Shown here in pieces: positions 37,563-45,991 of a DNA stretch of 64,000 bases. This stretch comes from Micromonospora sp. HNM0581 (GTDB taxonomy: Bacteria > Actinomycetota > Actinomycetes > Mycobacteriales > Micromonosporaceae). How positions within the stretch are numbered: the stretch's first letter is position 1; every line of letters begins with the position of its first letter. The stretch lies in NCBI RefSeq assembly GCF_012726175.1, contig NZ_JAASAD010000001.1, positions 62,001-126,000 on the forward strand, written 5' to 3'. The notes beneath the pieces were generated by a model. That model made no database searches, had not been told where the DNA came from, and saw only the letters and a program-made list of their open reading frames with translations. The position numbers and the translations under genes are program-made.

Positions 37563-37584
37563 CCACCACACACACGTACGAACC

Positions 37585-37621
37585 AGAACGCCCCGGCGGG
37601 CTCAGCCCGCCGGGGCGTTCT
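37585..37621 (+). terminator. Terminator of the WhiB1-like gene
   Basis: A perfect 16-bp stem (37585-37600 with 37606-37621) closes on CTCAG, 23 nt after the stop. Confidence 0.85.
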
Positions 37622-37736
37622 GCCGCCCGACCTGACCCACATTCACGCTCCCCGAAACAGCGTCGATAGTGCCGACTCGGCAAAAGCAAGGTCGCGACAA
37701 GCCTGGCATCGCGCGTTCTCCCACCGGTACGGAGAG

Positions 37737-38507
37737 TCAGGTGTGAGTCGGCGTCGGCGTCGCCCGACGGAGTATCAGATCCACCAGTTCCGGCGCGTCG
37801 CCAAGCGGCCGTGCCACGGCGACCGCCCCGGCGTCCCGAGCCGACGACACCACCGCGTCGTGGAACAACCCCGGCGCCAGGAAGTAGGCCGCCACGGCGA
37901 TCCGCCGGGCGCCAGCCGCCCGCAGCCGAGTCACCGCCGCACCGGCATCCGGCGGCGCCGCCGAGGCGTACGACACCCGGACCGGGACGTTCAGGGCCGC
38001 ACCCAACGCGGCGGCCACCCGACCGACAGAACCTCGTGCGGCGGCGTCACGGGTCCCGGCGGCGGCCAGCACCACAGCGTCGCAGCCGCCCGACAGCGCC
38101 TCACCCAACCGTCGGCGCAACCCGGCCAGCAGGGCCGGATCCACCTCACCCCCCACCGGCCCGAGTACGTCGGTGACCCGCACCCGCACCGGCGGCCCGG
38201 ACCGCTCAGCCGCTGCCACAGCCGCCGGAATGTCGACCCGACGGTGATAGGCGGCGGTCAGCAGCAGTGGCACCAGCACCGCACGAGAGTGCCCGGACGC
38301 CGCCAGCCCGCGCAGCGCGTCGGTCGGGTCAGGCTCGGTGTGGTCGAGCCAACTCGCCAGCACCGGCGTGCCCGGGCGAGCGGCGGCGACCGCCCGGGCG
38401 AGAGCCCGGATCTCTTCGGCCGCCCGGGGATCACGACTGCCGTGGGCGACCAGCAGCAGCGGGTCGCCAGCCGGGCCCACGCCTGCGGTCAGACGTGCAG
38501 ACCGCAC
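37737..38507 (-). CDS. Sirohydrochlorin chelatase-like protein (CbiX/SirB family)
   Basis: About 256 residues in a chelatase fold. The metal-binding His residues are in LLLVAHGSRDPRA near the N-terminus and in TAAYHRRVDIP. The second half repeats the fold (VVLAAAGTRDAAA, AAYFLAPGLFHD). It probably inserts iron into sirohydrochlorin to make the siroheme of the sulfite reductase encoded upstream, as che1 does in the mycobacterial sirA-cysH-che1 operon. GTG 38507 overlaps the cysH end by 19 nt; GTG 38480 is an alternative start outside cysH. Confidence 0.85.
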   Translation of the reverse strand: MRSARLTAGVGPAGDPLLLVAHGSRDPRAAEEIRALARAVAAARPGTPVLASWLDHTEPDPTDALRGLAASGHSRAVLVPLLLTAAYHRRVDIPAAVAAAERSGPPVRVRVTDVLGPVGGEVDPALLAGLRRRLGEALSGGCDAVVLAAAGTRDAAARGSVGRVAAALGAALNVPVRVSYASAAPPDAGAAVTRLRAAGARRIAVAAYFLAPGLFHDAVVSSARDAGAVAVARPLGDAPELVDLILRRATPTPTHT

Positions 38508-39253
38508 TCGGTCTTCTCGAACATTGCCCAGCGACCGGACCGTGGATCCTCACCGGCCCCGGTCCGTCGGGTGCACGGCCAGCAGCCGATCGAGCCGTAG
38601 CCGCGCCGGAACAACTCGTTCACCGGCACCTTCCACCGGGCGATGTACCCGTCGACGTCCGCCTGCGTCCAGGCCGCGATCGGATTGACCTTCACCTTGC
38701 CCCGGCGCGGATCGAAGGTGACCACCGGTGTGTTCGCTCGGGTGAACGACTCGTCGCGGCGCAGGCCGGCGGCCCACGCGTCGTAGCCGGCAAGCGCCCG
38801 TTCCAGCGGCTCCACCTTCCGCAACTGGCAGCATTCGTCCGGCGATCTGTTGAACAACCGTGGTCCGTACTCACCGTCCTGTTGGCCCACGGTGAGCCAC
38901 GGCCGGATGGACCGCACGTTCACCGGGAGCGTGCGGGCCACCTCGTCGCGGACGGCGAGAGTCTCCGGGAAGTGCAGTCCGGTGTCGAGAAAGATCACGT
39001 CTACCCCGGGCGCGACCCGGGAGACCAGATGGACGAGGACGGCGTCCGCCATCGAACTCGTCACACAGAACCGGCCTCCGAAGGTCTCCGCGGCCCACCG
39101 CGCGATCTCCAGCGCGGGCGCGCCCTCCAGTTCCCGGCCCGCCCGTTCGGCGAGCGCCCGCAGCTCGTCCGGATCGCGCCGGGACGGATCGGCGGTGACC
39201 CCGGCCGTCGTACCGACCAGCCCCAGACCGGCGGCGGAGACCAGGGCGCTCAC
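38489..39253 (-). CDS. cysH: Adenylyl-sulfate (APS) reductase, 4Fe-4S type
   Basis: A 254-residue reductase forming sulfite from APS with thioredoxin. The PP-loop domain contains TSSMADAVLVHL and IFLDTGLHFPET. Cluster Cys are in ECCQLRKVEPL and CWPCTR, and the catalytic Cys is in the C-terminal ECGLH. The CC...CxxC set marks the iron-sulfur APS reductase branch rather than PAPS reductase. GTG 39253 overlaps the preceding small gene as GTGA. Sulfate activation genes are not in this window. Confidence 0.93.
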   Translation of the reverse strand: MSALVSAAGLGLVGTTAGVTADPSRRDPDELRALAERAGRELEGAPALEIARWAAETFGGRFCVTSSMADAVLVHLVSRVAPGVDVIFLDTGLHFPETLAVRDEVARTLPVNVRSIRPWLTVGQQDGEYGPRLFNRSPDECCQLRKVEPLERALAGYDAWAAGLRRDESFTRANTPVVTFDPRRGKVKVNPIAAWTQADVDGYIARWKVPVNELFRRGYGSIGCWPCTRRTGAGEDPRSGRWAMFEKTECGLHV

Positions 39254-39411
39254 CGGTTCACCGCCCGGGCGAGCAGGCCACCGAACCTGACCGTGAACAC
39301 CCGCACACAGGCGTGGCACTCCCATGCGCCGGGCCCGGTCTCGCTCGGCCGCAGATCCTCCTCGCCGCAGTACGGGCAGTACAACGGCACGGAACGAGTT
39401 TCACCACTCAT
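39250..39411 (-). CDS. 53-residue double-CxxC zinc-ribbon protein between sir and cysH
   Basis: A tiny protein read from ATG 39411 to TGA 39250. It has two CxxC knuckles (YCPYCGEED and ECHACVRVF), as in a zinc ribbon or rubredoxin-like fold. It overlaps the sulfite reductase stop by ATGA and the cysH start by GTGA, so its translation is locked to both enzymes. Likely roles are metal or electron delivery, or an assembly factor for sulfite reduction. I know of small Cys-rich proteins at this place in actinobacteria but cannot name a tested function. Confidence 0.8.
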   Translation of the reverse strand: MSGETRSVPLYCPYCGEEDLRPSETGPGAWECHACVRVFTVRFGGLLARAVNR

Positions 39412-41099
39412 CGCAGTTCCTCCTCGTCGACCCGAATCACCCAGTTGGCGAACGTCTCACCCTCGGTCCGGCCAGCCAGATACCGCTCGGCCAGCCGCTC
39501 GACGTACCCGGGCAGCTCCTCGGCGGTGGTCTTCAGACCACGCAGCTTGCGCCCGAAGCCGGCGGTGCGTCCCTCGGCCATGCCGAGCCCACCGCCAAGA
39601 TGCACCTGGAAGCCCTCCACCTGGCGGCCGTCCGGCCCGGTCACGAGCTGCCCCTTGAGGCCGATGTCGGCGACCTGGGTTCGGGCGCAGGCGTTGGGGC
39701 AACCGTTGATGTGGATGGAGATGTCCGCGTCGAAATCGCGTAGCCGCTGCTCCAACCGGGCCACCAGCTCTTCGCCACGCGCCTTGGTCTCGACGATGGC
39801 GAGTTTGCAGTACTCGATGCCGGTACAGGCCATCGTGCCGCGCCGCCAGGCCGAGGGTTGGGCCTCCAGGCCGATCTCCCGCAGACCCGCGACCAGCGAC
39901 TCCGTCCGCGCCGGCGGTACGTCGAGCACCAGAAGTTTCTGGTACGGGGTGAGTCGCACCCGCCCGCTGCCGTGCGCCTCGACCACGTCCGCGAGCTGGG
40001 CGAGTTGGGTTCCGGAGACCCGCCCGACCACCGGGGCGGCGCCGACGTAGCTGCGGCCGTCGCGCTGCCGGTGCACGCCGATGTGGTCGACCGGCCGTTC
40101 CGGCAGCTCCGGGGCAGGACCGTCGAGCAGCGTGCGACCCAGGTACTCCTTTTCCAGTACCTCCCGGAACTTCGCCACGCCCCAGTCGGCCACGAGGAAC
40201 TTCAGCCGCGCACGGTGGCGCAGCCGGCGGTAGCCGTAGTCGCGGAAGATGCCCACCACCCCGGCCCAGACGTCGGGCACCTCGGACAGCGGCACCCAGG
40301 TGCCCAGCCGCTGCGCCAGCATCGGGTTGGTGGACAGACCTCCGCCGACCCACAGGTCGAAGCCCGGGCCGTGCTCCGGGTGGTCGACACCGAGGAAGGC
40401 GATGTCGTTCGCCTCGTACGGGGTGTCCACCAGCCAGGAGATCGACGACTTGAACTTGCGCGGCAGGTTGGAGAACTGTTTGTCGCCGACGTACCGCTTG
40501 ACGATCTCGTCGATGGCAGGGGTCGGATCGATTCGCTCTGCCTCGGCCACCCCGGCGACCGGGCTGCCCAGCACGATCCGGGGACAGTCGCCGCACGCCT
40601 CGGTGGTCTGCAACCCGACCGACTCCAGCCGCCGCCAGATCTCCGGCATGTCCTCGACCCGGATCCAGTGGTACTGGATGTTCTGCCGGTCGGTGATGTC
40701 CGCCGTGTCCCGGGCGAACTCCCGCGAAATCTCGGCGATCGTGCGCAGCTGGGCCAGGTCGAGCTGACCACCGTCGACGCGTACCCGCAGCATGAAGTAC
40801 TCGTCTTCCAGCTCGTGTGGCTCCAGTACGGCGGTACGTCCGCCGTCGATGCCCGCCTTCCGCTGGGTGTACAGGCCCCACCACCGGAACCGCCCACGCA
40901 GATCCTGCGGGTCGATCGAGGCGAACCCTCGATGGGCGTAGATGTTCTCGATGCGGGCCCGGACGTTCAGCGGGTCGTCGTCCTTCTTGATCCGCTCATT
41001 GGGGTTGAGGGGCTCCCGGTGCCCCAGCGCCCACTGGCCCTCACCACGGGGGCGCCGGGGCGCTCGCGGCGGGCGGGCCGGAATCTCGCTGACTGCCAT
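39408..41099 (-). CDS. Assimilatory ferredoxin-sulfite reductase (siroheme, 4Fe-4S)
   Basis: A 563-residue enzyme reducing sulfite to sulfide. Two nitrite/sulfite reductase repeats are visible: TDRQNIQYHWIRVEDMPEI early and HGSGRVRLTPYQ in the second half. Cluster and siroheme Cys are in ACGDCPR-like and CTGIEYCKLA plus NGCPNACAR. Close relatives are mycobacterial SirA and Streptomyces Sir. It is the first enzyme gene of the operon, preceded by a leader peptide. A Tyr near a Cys in the active site (as in SirA) could not be placed confidently. Confidence 0.93.
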   Translation of the reverse strand: MAVSEIPARPPRAPRRPRGEGQWALGHREPLNPNERIKKDDDPLNVRARIENIYAHRGFASIDPQDLRGRFRWWGLYTQRKAGIDGGRTAVLEPHELEDEYFMLRVRVDGGQLDLAQLRTIAEISREFARDTADITDRQNIQYHWIRVEDMPEIWRRLESVGLQTTEACGDCPRIVLGSPVAGVAEAERIDPTPAIDEIVKRYVGDKQFSNLPRKFKSSISWLVDTPYEANDIAFLGVDHPEHGPGFDLWVGGGLSTNPMLAQRLGTWVPLSEVPDVWAGVVGIFRDYGYRRLRHRARLKFLVADWGVAKFREVLEKEYLGRTLLDGPAPELPERPVDHIGVHRQRDGRSYVGAAPVVGRVSGTQLAQLADVVEAHGSGRVRLTPYQKLLVLDVPPARTESLVAGLREIGLEAQPSAWRRGTMACTGIEYCKLAIVETKARGEELVARLEQRLRDFDADISIHINGCPNACARTQVADIGLKGQLVTGPDGRQVEGFQVHLGGGLGMAEGRTAGFGRKLRGLKTTAEELPGYVERLAERYLAGRTEGETFANWVIRVDEEELR

Positions 41100-41237
41100 C
41101 GCGGCGTCCTCCGTTGTCTGCTGCGCCTCGGTGGGGCTGCGCGGGCGCGACGACCGGTTCCCGGGAGGGACCGTGGACAGCGATGTCTCTGCACGGCCGG
41201 CGCGCTGCGTGCCCGAGGCAGGGATGGTCGGGCGTCG
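41100..41237 (-). promoter_or_regulatory. Leader-to-sir spacer with a possible attenuator hairpin
   Basis: This 138-nt spacer contains a hairpin at 41171-41196 (CCGTG...CACGG outer, GACA/TGTC inner). It lies between the leader peptide stop and the sulfite reductase start and could switch on ribosome position in the leader. The structure is only eyeballed. Confidence 0.35.
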
Positions 41238-41333
41238 TCAGTGAGCCGGACAGATGGCGCTGCGGACACGGCCGTAATCGACGTGGCGTCTAGCCACGAA
41301 GCGGCGCACGACAGCGGCAGTCATGAACGTCAT
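41238..41333 (-). CDS. Putative cysteine-type leader peptide of the sulfur operon
   Basis: A 28-31 residue peptide from ATG 41333 or 41324. It ends RRHVDYGRVRSAICPAH, matching the actinobacterial 'putative leader peptide' family (RRxVDLxRVxxxxC pattern) found before sulfur metabolism genes. A single Cys is the fourth residue from the end. In mycobacteria a Cys-rich leader before sirA-cysH-che1 acts as a cysteine-responsive attenuator. Here stalling at the lone Cys codon could do the same; this is inference. Confidence 0.7.
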   Translation of the reverse strand: MTFMTAAVVRRFVARRHVDYGRVRSAICPAH

Positions 41334-41452
41334 GCTGCCACACCTCAGGCGGTGCGGCCAATGGTCACGTGCCCGATCCCACATCACGGGCGGTCGTCGC
41401 CGTCTGCTCCGAGCGTCACCGGGACAGGGACGTGGCCGGTAGTCGCCCGAGG
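41334..41452. other. Gap between the PdtaS-like stop and the leader peptide
   Basis: This 119-nt stretch should hold the promoter of the leader-sulfur operon transcript on the minus strand. I see no clear -35/-10 pair and no gene. Confidence 0.35.
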
Positions 41453-43000
41453 TCACCCTCCGCTACGGCCCTCGGGGGCACTGCGCGCCAGCGGCAGCGC
41501 CAGGAACGCCTCGGTGCCGCCGTCGGTGCCGGGACGCAACTCGATGGTGCCGCGCAGTTCACCGGTGACCAGCGCCCGGACGATCTGCAACCCGAGCTTG
41601 GCGCCACCTTCGGTGTCGAAGCCGGCGGGCAGACCCCGACCGTTGTCGGTGACGGTGACGGTGAGCGTTCTGCGGAGCCGGTTCGCCGCGACCACCACCT
41701 CCGGTTGCGGGGCGCCGAGGGTCACCGGGGCGTCGTCGCCGGCCGGTGGGAAGCCGTGTTCCACCGCGTTGAGCAGCAACTCGTTGAGCACCATCACGAG
41801 CGAGGTGGCTATCTCGGCCGGTAGCACGCCGAAGGTACCGGTACGGCGCATCGCGACGGTCACCTCGGTCGCGGCCACCTCGGTCGCCGCTTTGGCCACC
41901 CGGTCGACGATCCCGTCGAACTCCACCGCCTCGTCGCTGGACATGGCGAGCGTCTCGTGCACGAGGGCGATCGACGCCACCCGGCGTACCGATTCCTCAA
42001 GCGCGACCCGAGCCTCCGGCATCGCCACCCGGCGGGCCTGGAGGCGCAACAGCGCCGCCACCGTCTGCAGGTTGTTCTTCACCCGGTGGTGAATTTCCCG
42101 GATGGTGGCGTCCTTGGTGATCAGCGCACGATCGCGGCGACGTACCTCGGTGATGTCGCGGACCAGCACCAGCGCGCCGATCGGGACCCCTGCCGGTATC
42201 AGCGGCAGTGCCCGGGTGAGCATGGTCGCCCCACGCGCATCGATCTCCCGGCGCGGAGGCGCCTCGCCGCGCAGCGCGGCGAGGATGCCGTTCGCGGCGT
42301 CCGTGCCTTCCAGGGGATCGCCGGCGAGCCGCCGGTGCAGCACCGCCAGATCCTCACCGACCAGGAGCGAGGCGTGACCCAGACGACGGTACGCGGACTG
42401 CGCGTTGGGGCTGGCGTAGGTGACCTTGCCGCCGGCGTCCAGCCGCACCAGCCCGTCACCGACGCGCGGTGCCGAGGTGGTCTCCCCCGGGTGCCGTGGC
42501 GGCGGGAACGTGCCGTCGGCGATCATCTGCGCCAGGTCGTCGGCGGTGGTCAGGTAGTTCAACTCCAGCTGGCTGGGCGTACGGGCGGTGGAGAGGTTGG
42601 TGTCCCGCCCCACCACGGCGATCACCTCGCCGGATTCGCCGTCGGCCGTACGCAGCCGGACCGGGATCGCCTCGTGCCGGGCGGGCACGTCGCCGTACCA
42701 GACCGGGTCGCCTTCGCGCCAGATGCGCCCCTGCCCGTAGGCCACCTCCAGGTGTGCCACCTCCGGGCCGCCGACGATCCGTCCCACCTGGTCGTCCTGG
42801 TACGCGGTGGGCGCGGTGGTCGGGCGTACCTGGGCGACGCAGAGGAAACTCCCTTCGCCGTCCACCGGCACCCACAGCAGCAGGTCGGCGAAGGAGAGGT
42901 CGGACAACAGCTGCCAGTCACCGGCGATCCGGTGCAGGTGGTCGATGTCGACCCGGCGCAGACGGGTGTGCTCCTCGGCGAGATCACGCAGCGTTGACAC
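41453..43000 (-). CDS. pdtaS: Soluble sensor histidine kinase, PdtaS-like
   Basis: A 515-residue cytoplasmic kinase. An N-terminal GAF-like domain (about 1-140) and a PAS domain (about 180-290) precede HisKA_2 with the phospho-acceptor in IREIHHRVKNNLQ and an HATPase with LNELLLNAVEHG and DNGRGLP. M. tuberculosis PdtaS (Rv3220c) phosphorylates the RNA-binding antiterminator PdtaR, encoded elsewhere, which is also the case here. GTG 43000 is the start. It lies 25 nt after the SIS gene stop. Confidence 0.9.
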   Translation of the reverse strand: MSTLRDLAEEHTRLRRVDIDHLHRIAGDWQLLSDLSFADLLLWVPVDGEGSFLCVAQVRPTTAPTAYQDDQVGRIVGGPEVAHLEVAYGQGRIWREGDPVWYGDVPARHEAIPVRLRTADGESGEVIAVVGRDTNLSTARTPSQLELNYLTTADDLAQMIADGTFPPPRHPGETTSAPRVGDGLVRLDAGGKVTYASPNAQSAYRRLGHASLLVGEDLAVLHRRLAGDPLEGTDAANGILAALRGEAPPRREIDARGATMLTRALPLIPAGVPIGALVLVRDITEVRRRDRALITKDATIREIHHRVKNNLQTVAALLRLQARRVAMPEARVALEESVRRVASIALVHETLAMSSDEAVEFDGIVDRVAKAATEVAATEVTVAMRRTGTFGVLPAEIATSLVMVLNELLLNAVEHGFPPAGDDAPVTLGAPQPEVVVAANRLRRTLTVTVTDNGRGLPAGFDTEGGAKLGLQIVRALVTGELRGTIELRPGTDGGTEAFLALPLARSAPEGRSGG

Positions 43001-43025
43001 GTCGACCAGCGTGCCACGCCGGGTG

Positions 43026-44078
43026 TCATCTCGTCGCGGTGATCTTCTTCAACCCGCGCGGCGCGTCCGGGTCCTCGCCCCGGGTCAGGGCGAGCGCCAG
43101 CGCCAGCCGCTGCAACGGCAGGATGTCCAGCAGCGGGGCGTACCGCTCGTCGGTTTCGGGCACGGCGAGGCGGGTGGCGCCGCCGACGTCGGCCGAACCG
43201 ACCACCACCACGTCGGCACGGCGCTCGCCGAGCCGGGGCAGCACCTCGCCCATCGACCGCCCGCCCGGTCCCGATCCGATGACCGCCAGCACCGGGACGT
43301 CCGGGTCGGTCATGGCCAGAGGGCCGTGCAACAGGTCGGCACCGGAGAACGCCAGCGCCGGGAGGTAGGACGTCTCCATCAGCTTCAGTGCCGCCTCCCG
43401 GGCCGTCGGGTACGCGTACCCCCGGCCGGTGGTGACGAGTTGGGCCGCGAAGCGGTAACGCGGCGCGAGCTGAGCCGGGACGGGGTCGGCGAGGGTACGG
43501 GCGGCGAGCTCGGGCAGTTCGGCCAATGCCTGCCGCTCCTCGGTGGGTAGCGCACCGTCGCCGGCCCGGATTCCCTCGACGAGCATCAGCAGGGCGAGCA
43601 GCTCGGCGGTGTAGGTCTTGGTGGCGGCCACCGCCCGCTCGTGTCCGGCCGCGATGTCGATGGAGAGTTCCGCGGTCGCTGCCAACGGTGAGTCCGGGGC
43701 GTTGGTGATGGCGAGGGTGAGGGCTCCGGAGTCGCGGGCGGACCGGAGCACCTCCGTCAGATCGGGCGATCCGCCGCTCTGGCTGACCCCGACCATCAGG
43801 GCGCCGGAGAGGTCAGGCCGGGCGCCGAAGAGGGTGACCGCGCTCGGCGAGGCCAGGCCGGCGGGCAGACCGAGGCGGATCTCGCTGAGGTAGGCACCGT
43901 ACAGCGCGGCATGGTCGGAGGTGCCGCGTGCGGTGAACACCACGTGCCGGGGTCGACGCTCGGCGACGGCTGCGGCCACCCGAGCGATGGGTGTCGCGTG
44001 CGCGGCGGAGAGCAGCCGCTCGTAGCCGGCCGGCTGCTCGTCGATGTCAGCGGCCATGCCGCTACCTGGGCGCGTCAC
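43026..44078 (-). CDS. Double SIS-domain sugar-phosphate isomerase/deaminase-like protein
   Basis: A 350-residue protein with two SIS domains, as in the isomerase half of GlmS or AgaS-type deaminases. Motifs are VFTARGTSDHAA, GVSQSGGSPD, AVAATKTYTAE, GRGYAYPTAREAALKLMET and SGADLLHGPLAM. No glutamine amidotransferase half is present. It probably acts on an amino-sugar phosphate. GTG 44078 has GGGGAGG four bases upstream. Confidence 0.87.
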   Translation of the reverse strand: MTRPGSGMAADIDEQPAGYERLLSAAHATPIARVAAAVAERRPRHVVFTARGTSDHAALYGAYLSEIRLGLPAGLASPSAVTLFGARPDLSGALMVGVSQSGGSPDLTEVLRSARDSGALTLAITNAPDSPLAATAELSIDIAAGHERAVAATKTYTAELLALLMLVEGIRAGDGALPTEERQALAELPELAARTLADPVPAQLAPRYRFAAQLVTTGRGYAYPTAREAALKLMETSYLPALAFSGADLLHGPLAMTDPDVPVLAVIGSGPGGRSMGEVLPRLGERRADVVVVGSADVGGATRLAVPETDERYAPLLDILPLQRLALALALTRGEDPDAPRGLKKITATR

Positions 44079-44248
44079 AGAACCTCCCCTGCGCGATACA
44101 CGCGTGATCGATGCTCAGTGTTGCATCTTTTCGACATTTCAGGCAACCAAATGAGCAGTAGTGCGCAGCGGATCACCAAAACCGGGGTTCGTCACCTACG
44201 CTGACCCGACCTCACCGCGCAGCCGGGACCAACGAGCGAGAGGACCAC

Positions 44249-45904
44249 GTGGCCGAGGGAACGGACGACCGGGCGCTGCCGGCGACGCAGGAGCTGATCC
44301 TGGCCCGACGGGCCCTGGATTCCGGCGAGCTGACACATGCCGCCGACCACGTCGCGGCGGCGCTGGCCCGGGCACCGACACTGCCCGAGGTCCACGAGAC
44401 CCTCGCCCGACTGGCCGCTGCCAGCAGCGACGGCGGGCTCGGTCTGTTCCCGTTGCAGCACCACACGTTCGTCGGCGCCGTGGTAGCCCGGGCACACCTG
44501 CTCGCCACGGCCGGTCGCCCTGGCGAGGGCCTTGATCTGCTGATCGCCGCGACAGCCCATGCACCGGGGGCGGACTGGGCGGGGGTGCCCTGGGTGACGT
44601 CGCCGGAGTTGGCCGAGCGACTCGGGCCCGAACGGACCGCCCGGGTGCTGATGCAGATCTGCGCCGCCGTGCCCGATCCGGTTCCGCCACCGAACCGGGC
44701 GGCCCTGTCGCCATACCTCACGCTCGCCCGTAACGCGATCACCATCCACCCTGAACACGCGCTGCTGCTCGGCACGGCGTCCGCGCTGGCCCGGCGGGTG
44801 GAGGAGGTCCCGCTCGCGGTCCGGTGGGCCGACCGGGGCGTACGCGCGGCACCATCGAAGATGGGCGAGGTGTGGCTCGGGTACGCGCTGCGTAGCGCCG
44901 GCCGGACCAGGGAGGCACTTGCCGCGCTGCGCCGTGCCGTCGAGCACGACCCGGACGACCTGGCGGTGTACGCCGACATCGCCGGCACCCTCGCCGACCA
45001 CGGCCGGCTGGCGGAGGCGCTGGTGTGGATCGAGCGGGCCCTGGTCCGGAACCCGTCCTTCGACTGTGCGGTGCACACGGCACACCGCCTGCGATTCCAA
45101 CGCGACGGTGCGGTCCGGCACCTGGTGGCGCTGGCGGACTTCGTCCGCGACCATCCGGACGACTCACACGAACACAGCGACCTGGCCGAGTGCTGCCGCG
45201 GACGCCCCTGGCTGGGTCAGCTGACGCCGGCCCCGTCGACCACCGGGTCCACCGCGACGCCCGGGCGATCCGGCAGCGGGCACGTGGACGGGTCGCCGAC
45301 GGCGGAGCGTCCCGAGCCACCGTCGACGGAGGCGACCCGCCGCCTCCGTGAACTGGCCCACCCCGCCTGGCCGCACCCGCCGGCCGCCTACGACGCGGCG
45401 GTCAGCCTGGCCACGCTCGAGCTGGCCGACCTGCTCGGTCTACTGGCCCATCCGCCCGCCACCCCGCAGACCGCGCTGGGGCAGGTGCTCGCTGGCCAGG
45501 ATCCGGCGCTGTGGCTACGCTGCGTGCAGGTCTGGACCTGCCTCGGTCTGCTGCATCACCGCACCGATGAGCCGTGGGCGGACTCAACCCGACGGCGGGT
45601 GCTCGTGGAATTGGCACGCGAGGTGCCGGAGGTCGCCGAGGCTGCCCTGTTCGCCCTCGTGACCGCCGCCTGGGTCGACCCGTCGGTACGCACCGACGTG
45701 GCCGCACTGGTCACCGAACGGTTGGCGGCTGCCCGGCGACACCCGGAGCCCAACGCCGTTTCCCTGGCACACCTCGCGCTGGCCACGCCGGACCTCGACC
45801 CGGAGACCGTCCTACTGGCCCAGCGGCTCGCTGGCGTGACCGCCCGGCGACGCCGCGGTGCCCTGCGCGCCCTGTTGCGCCGCCTGTTTCGTCGATCGTG
45901 GTGA
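44249..45904 (+). CDS. TPR-containing protein of unknown function
   Basis: A 551-residue protein. The first 290 residues form tetratricopeptide-like helical pairs, clearest at about 225-290 (WLGYALRSAGRTREAL, YADIAGTLADHGRLAEAL). A Ser/Thr/Pro linker follows (about 327-370) and then a helical C-terminal domain with an Arg-rich end (RRRRGALRALLRRLFRRSW) that might touch membrane or nucleic acid. GTG 44249 follows GAGAGGA. It is divergent from the SIS gene. No enzymatic motif is seen. Confidence 0.7.
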   Translation: MAEGTDDRALPATQELILARRALDSGELTHAADHVAAALARAPTLPEVHETLARLAAASSDGGLGLFPLQHHTFVGAVVARAHLLATAGRPGEGLDLLIAATAHAPGADWAGVPWVTSPELAERLGPERTARVLMQICAAVPDPVPPPNRAALSPYLTLARNAITIHPEHALLLGTASALARRVEEVPLAVRWADRGVRAAPSKMGEVWLGYALRSAGRTREALAALRRAVEHDPDDLAVYADIAGTLADHGRLAEALVWIERALVRNPSFDCAVHTAHRLRFQRDGAVRHLVALADFVRDHPDDSHEHSDLAECCRGRPWLGQLTPAPSTTGSTATPGRSGSGHVDGSPTAERPEPPSTEATRRLRELAHPAWPHPPAAYDAAVSLATLELADLLGLLAHPPATPQTALGQVLAGQDPALWLRCVQVWTCLGLLHHRTDEPWADSTRRRVLVELAREVPEVAEAALFALVTAAWVDPSVRTDVAALVTERLAAARRHPEPNAVSLAHLALATPDLDPETVLLAQRLAGVTARRRRGALRALLRRLFRRSW

Positions 45905-45991
45905 CGATTGCGGACGTCACGTCCCGCCAGGGCGTTCCCTCCGGCCGGCACACCCCTGCCCGCCACCTGCCCGGGCAGCCTCCGGTCACCG

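Noticed and set aside
39858-42092. 744-codon plus-strand frame opposite sulfite reductase
   Set aside because: Antisense shadow; no recognisable protein features.
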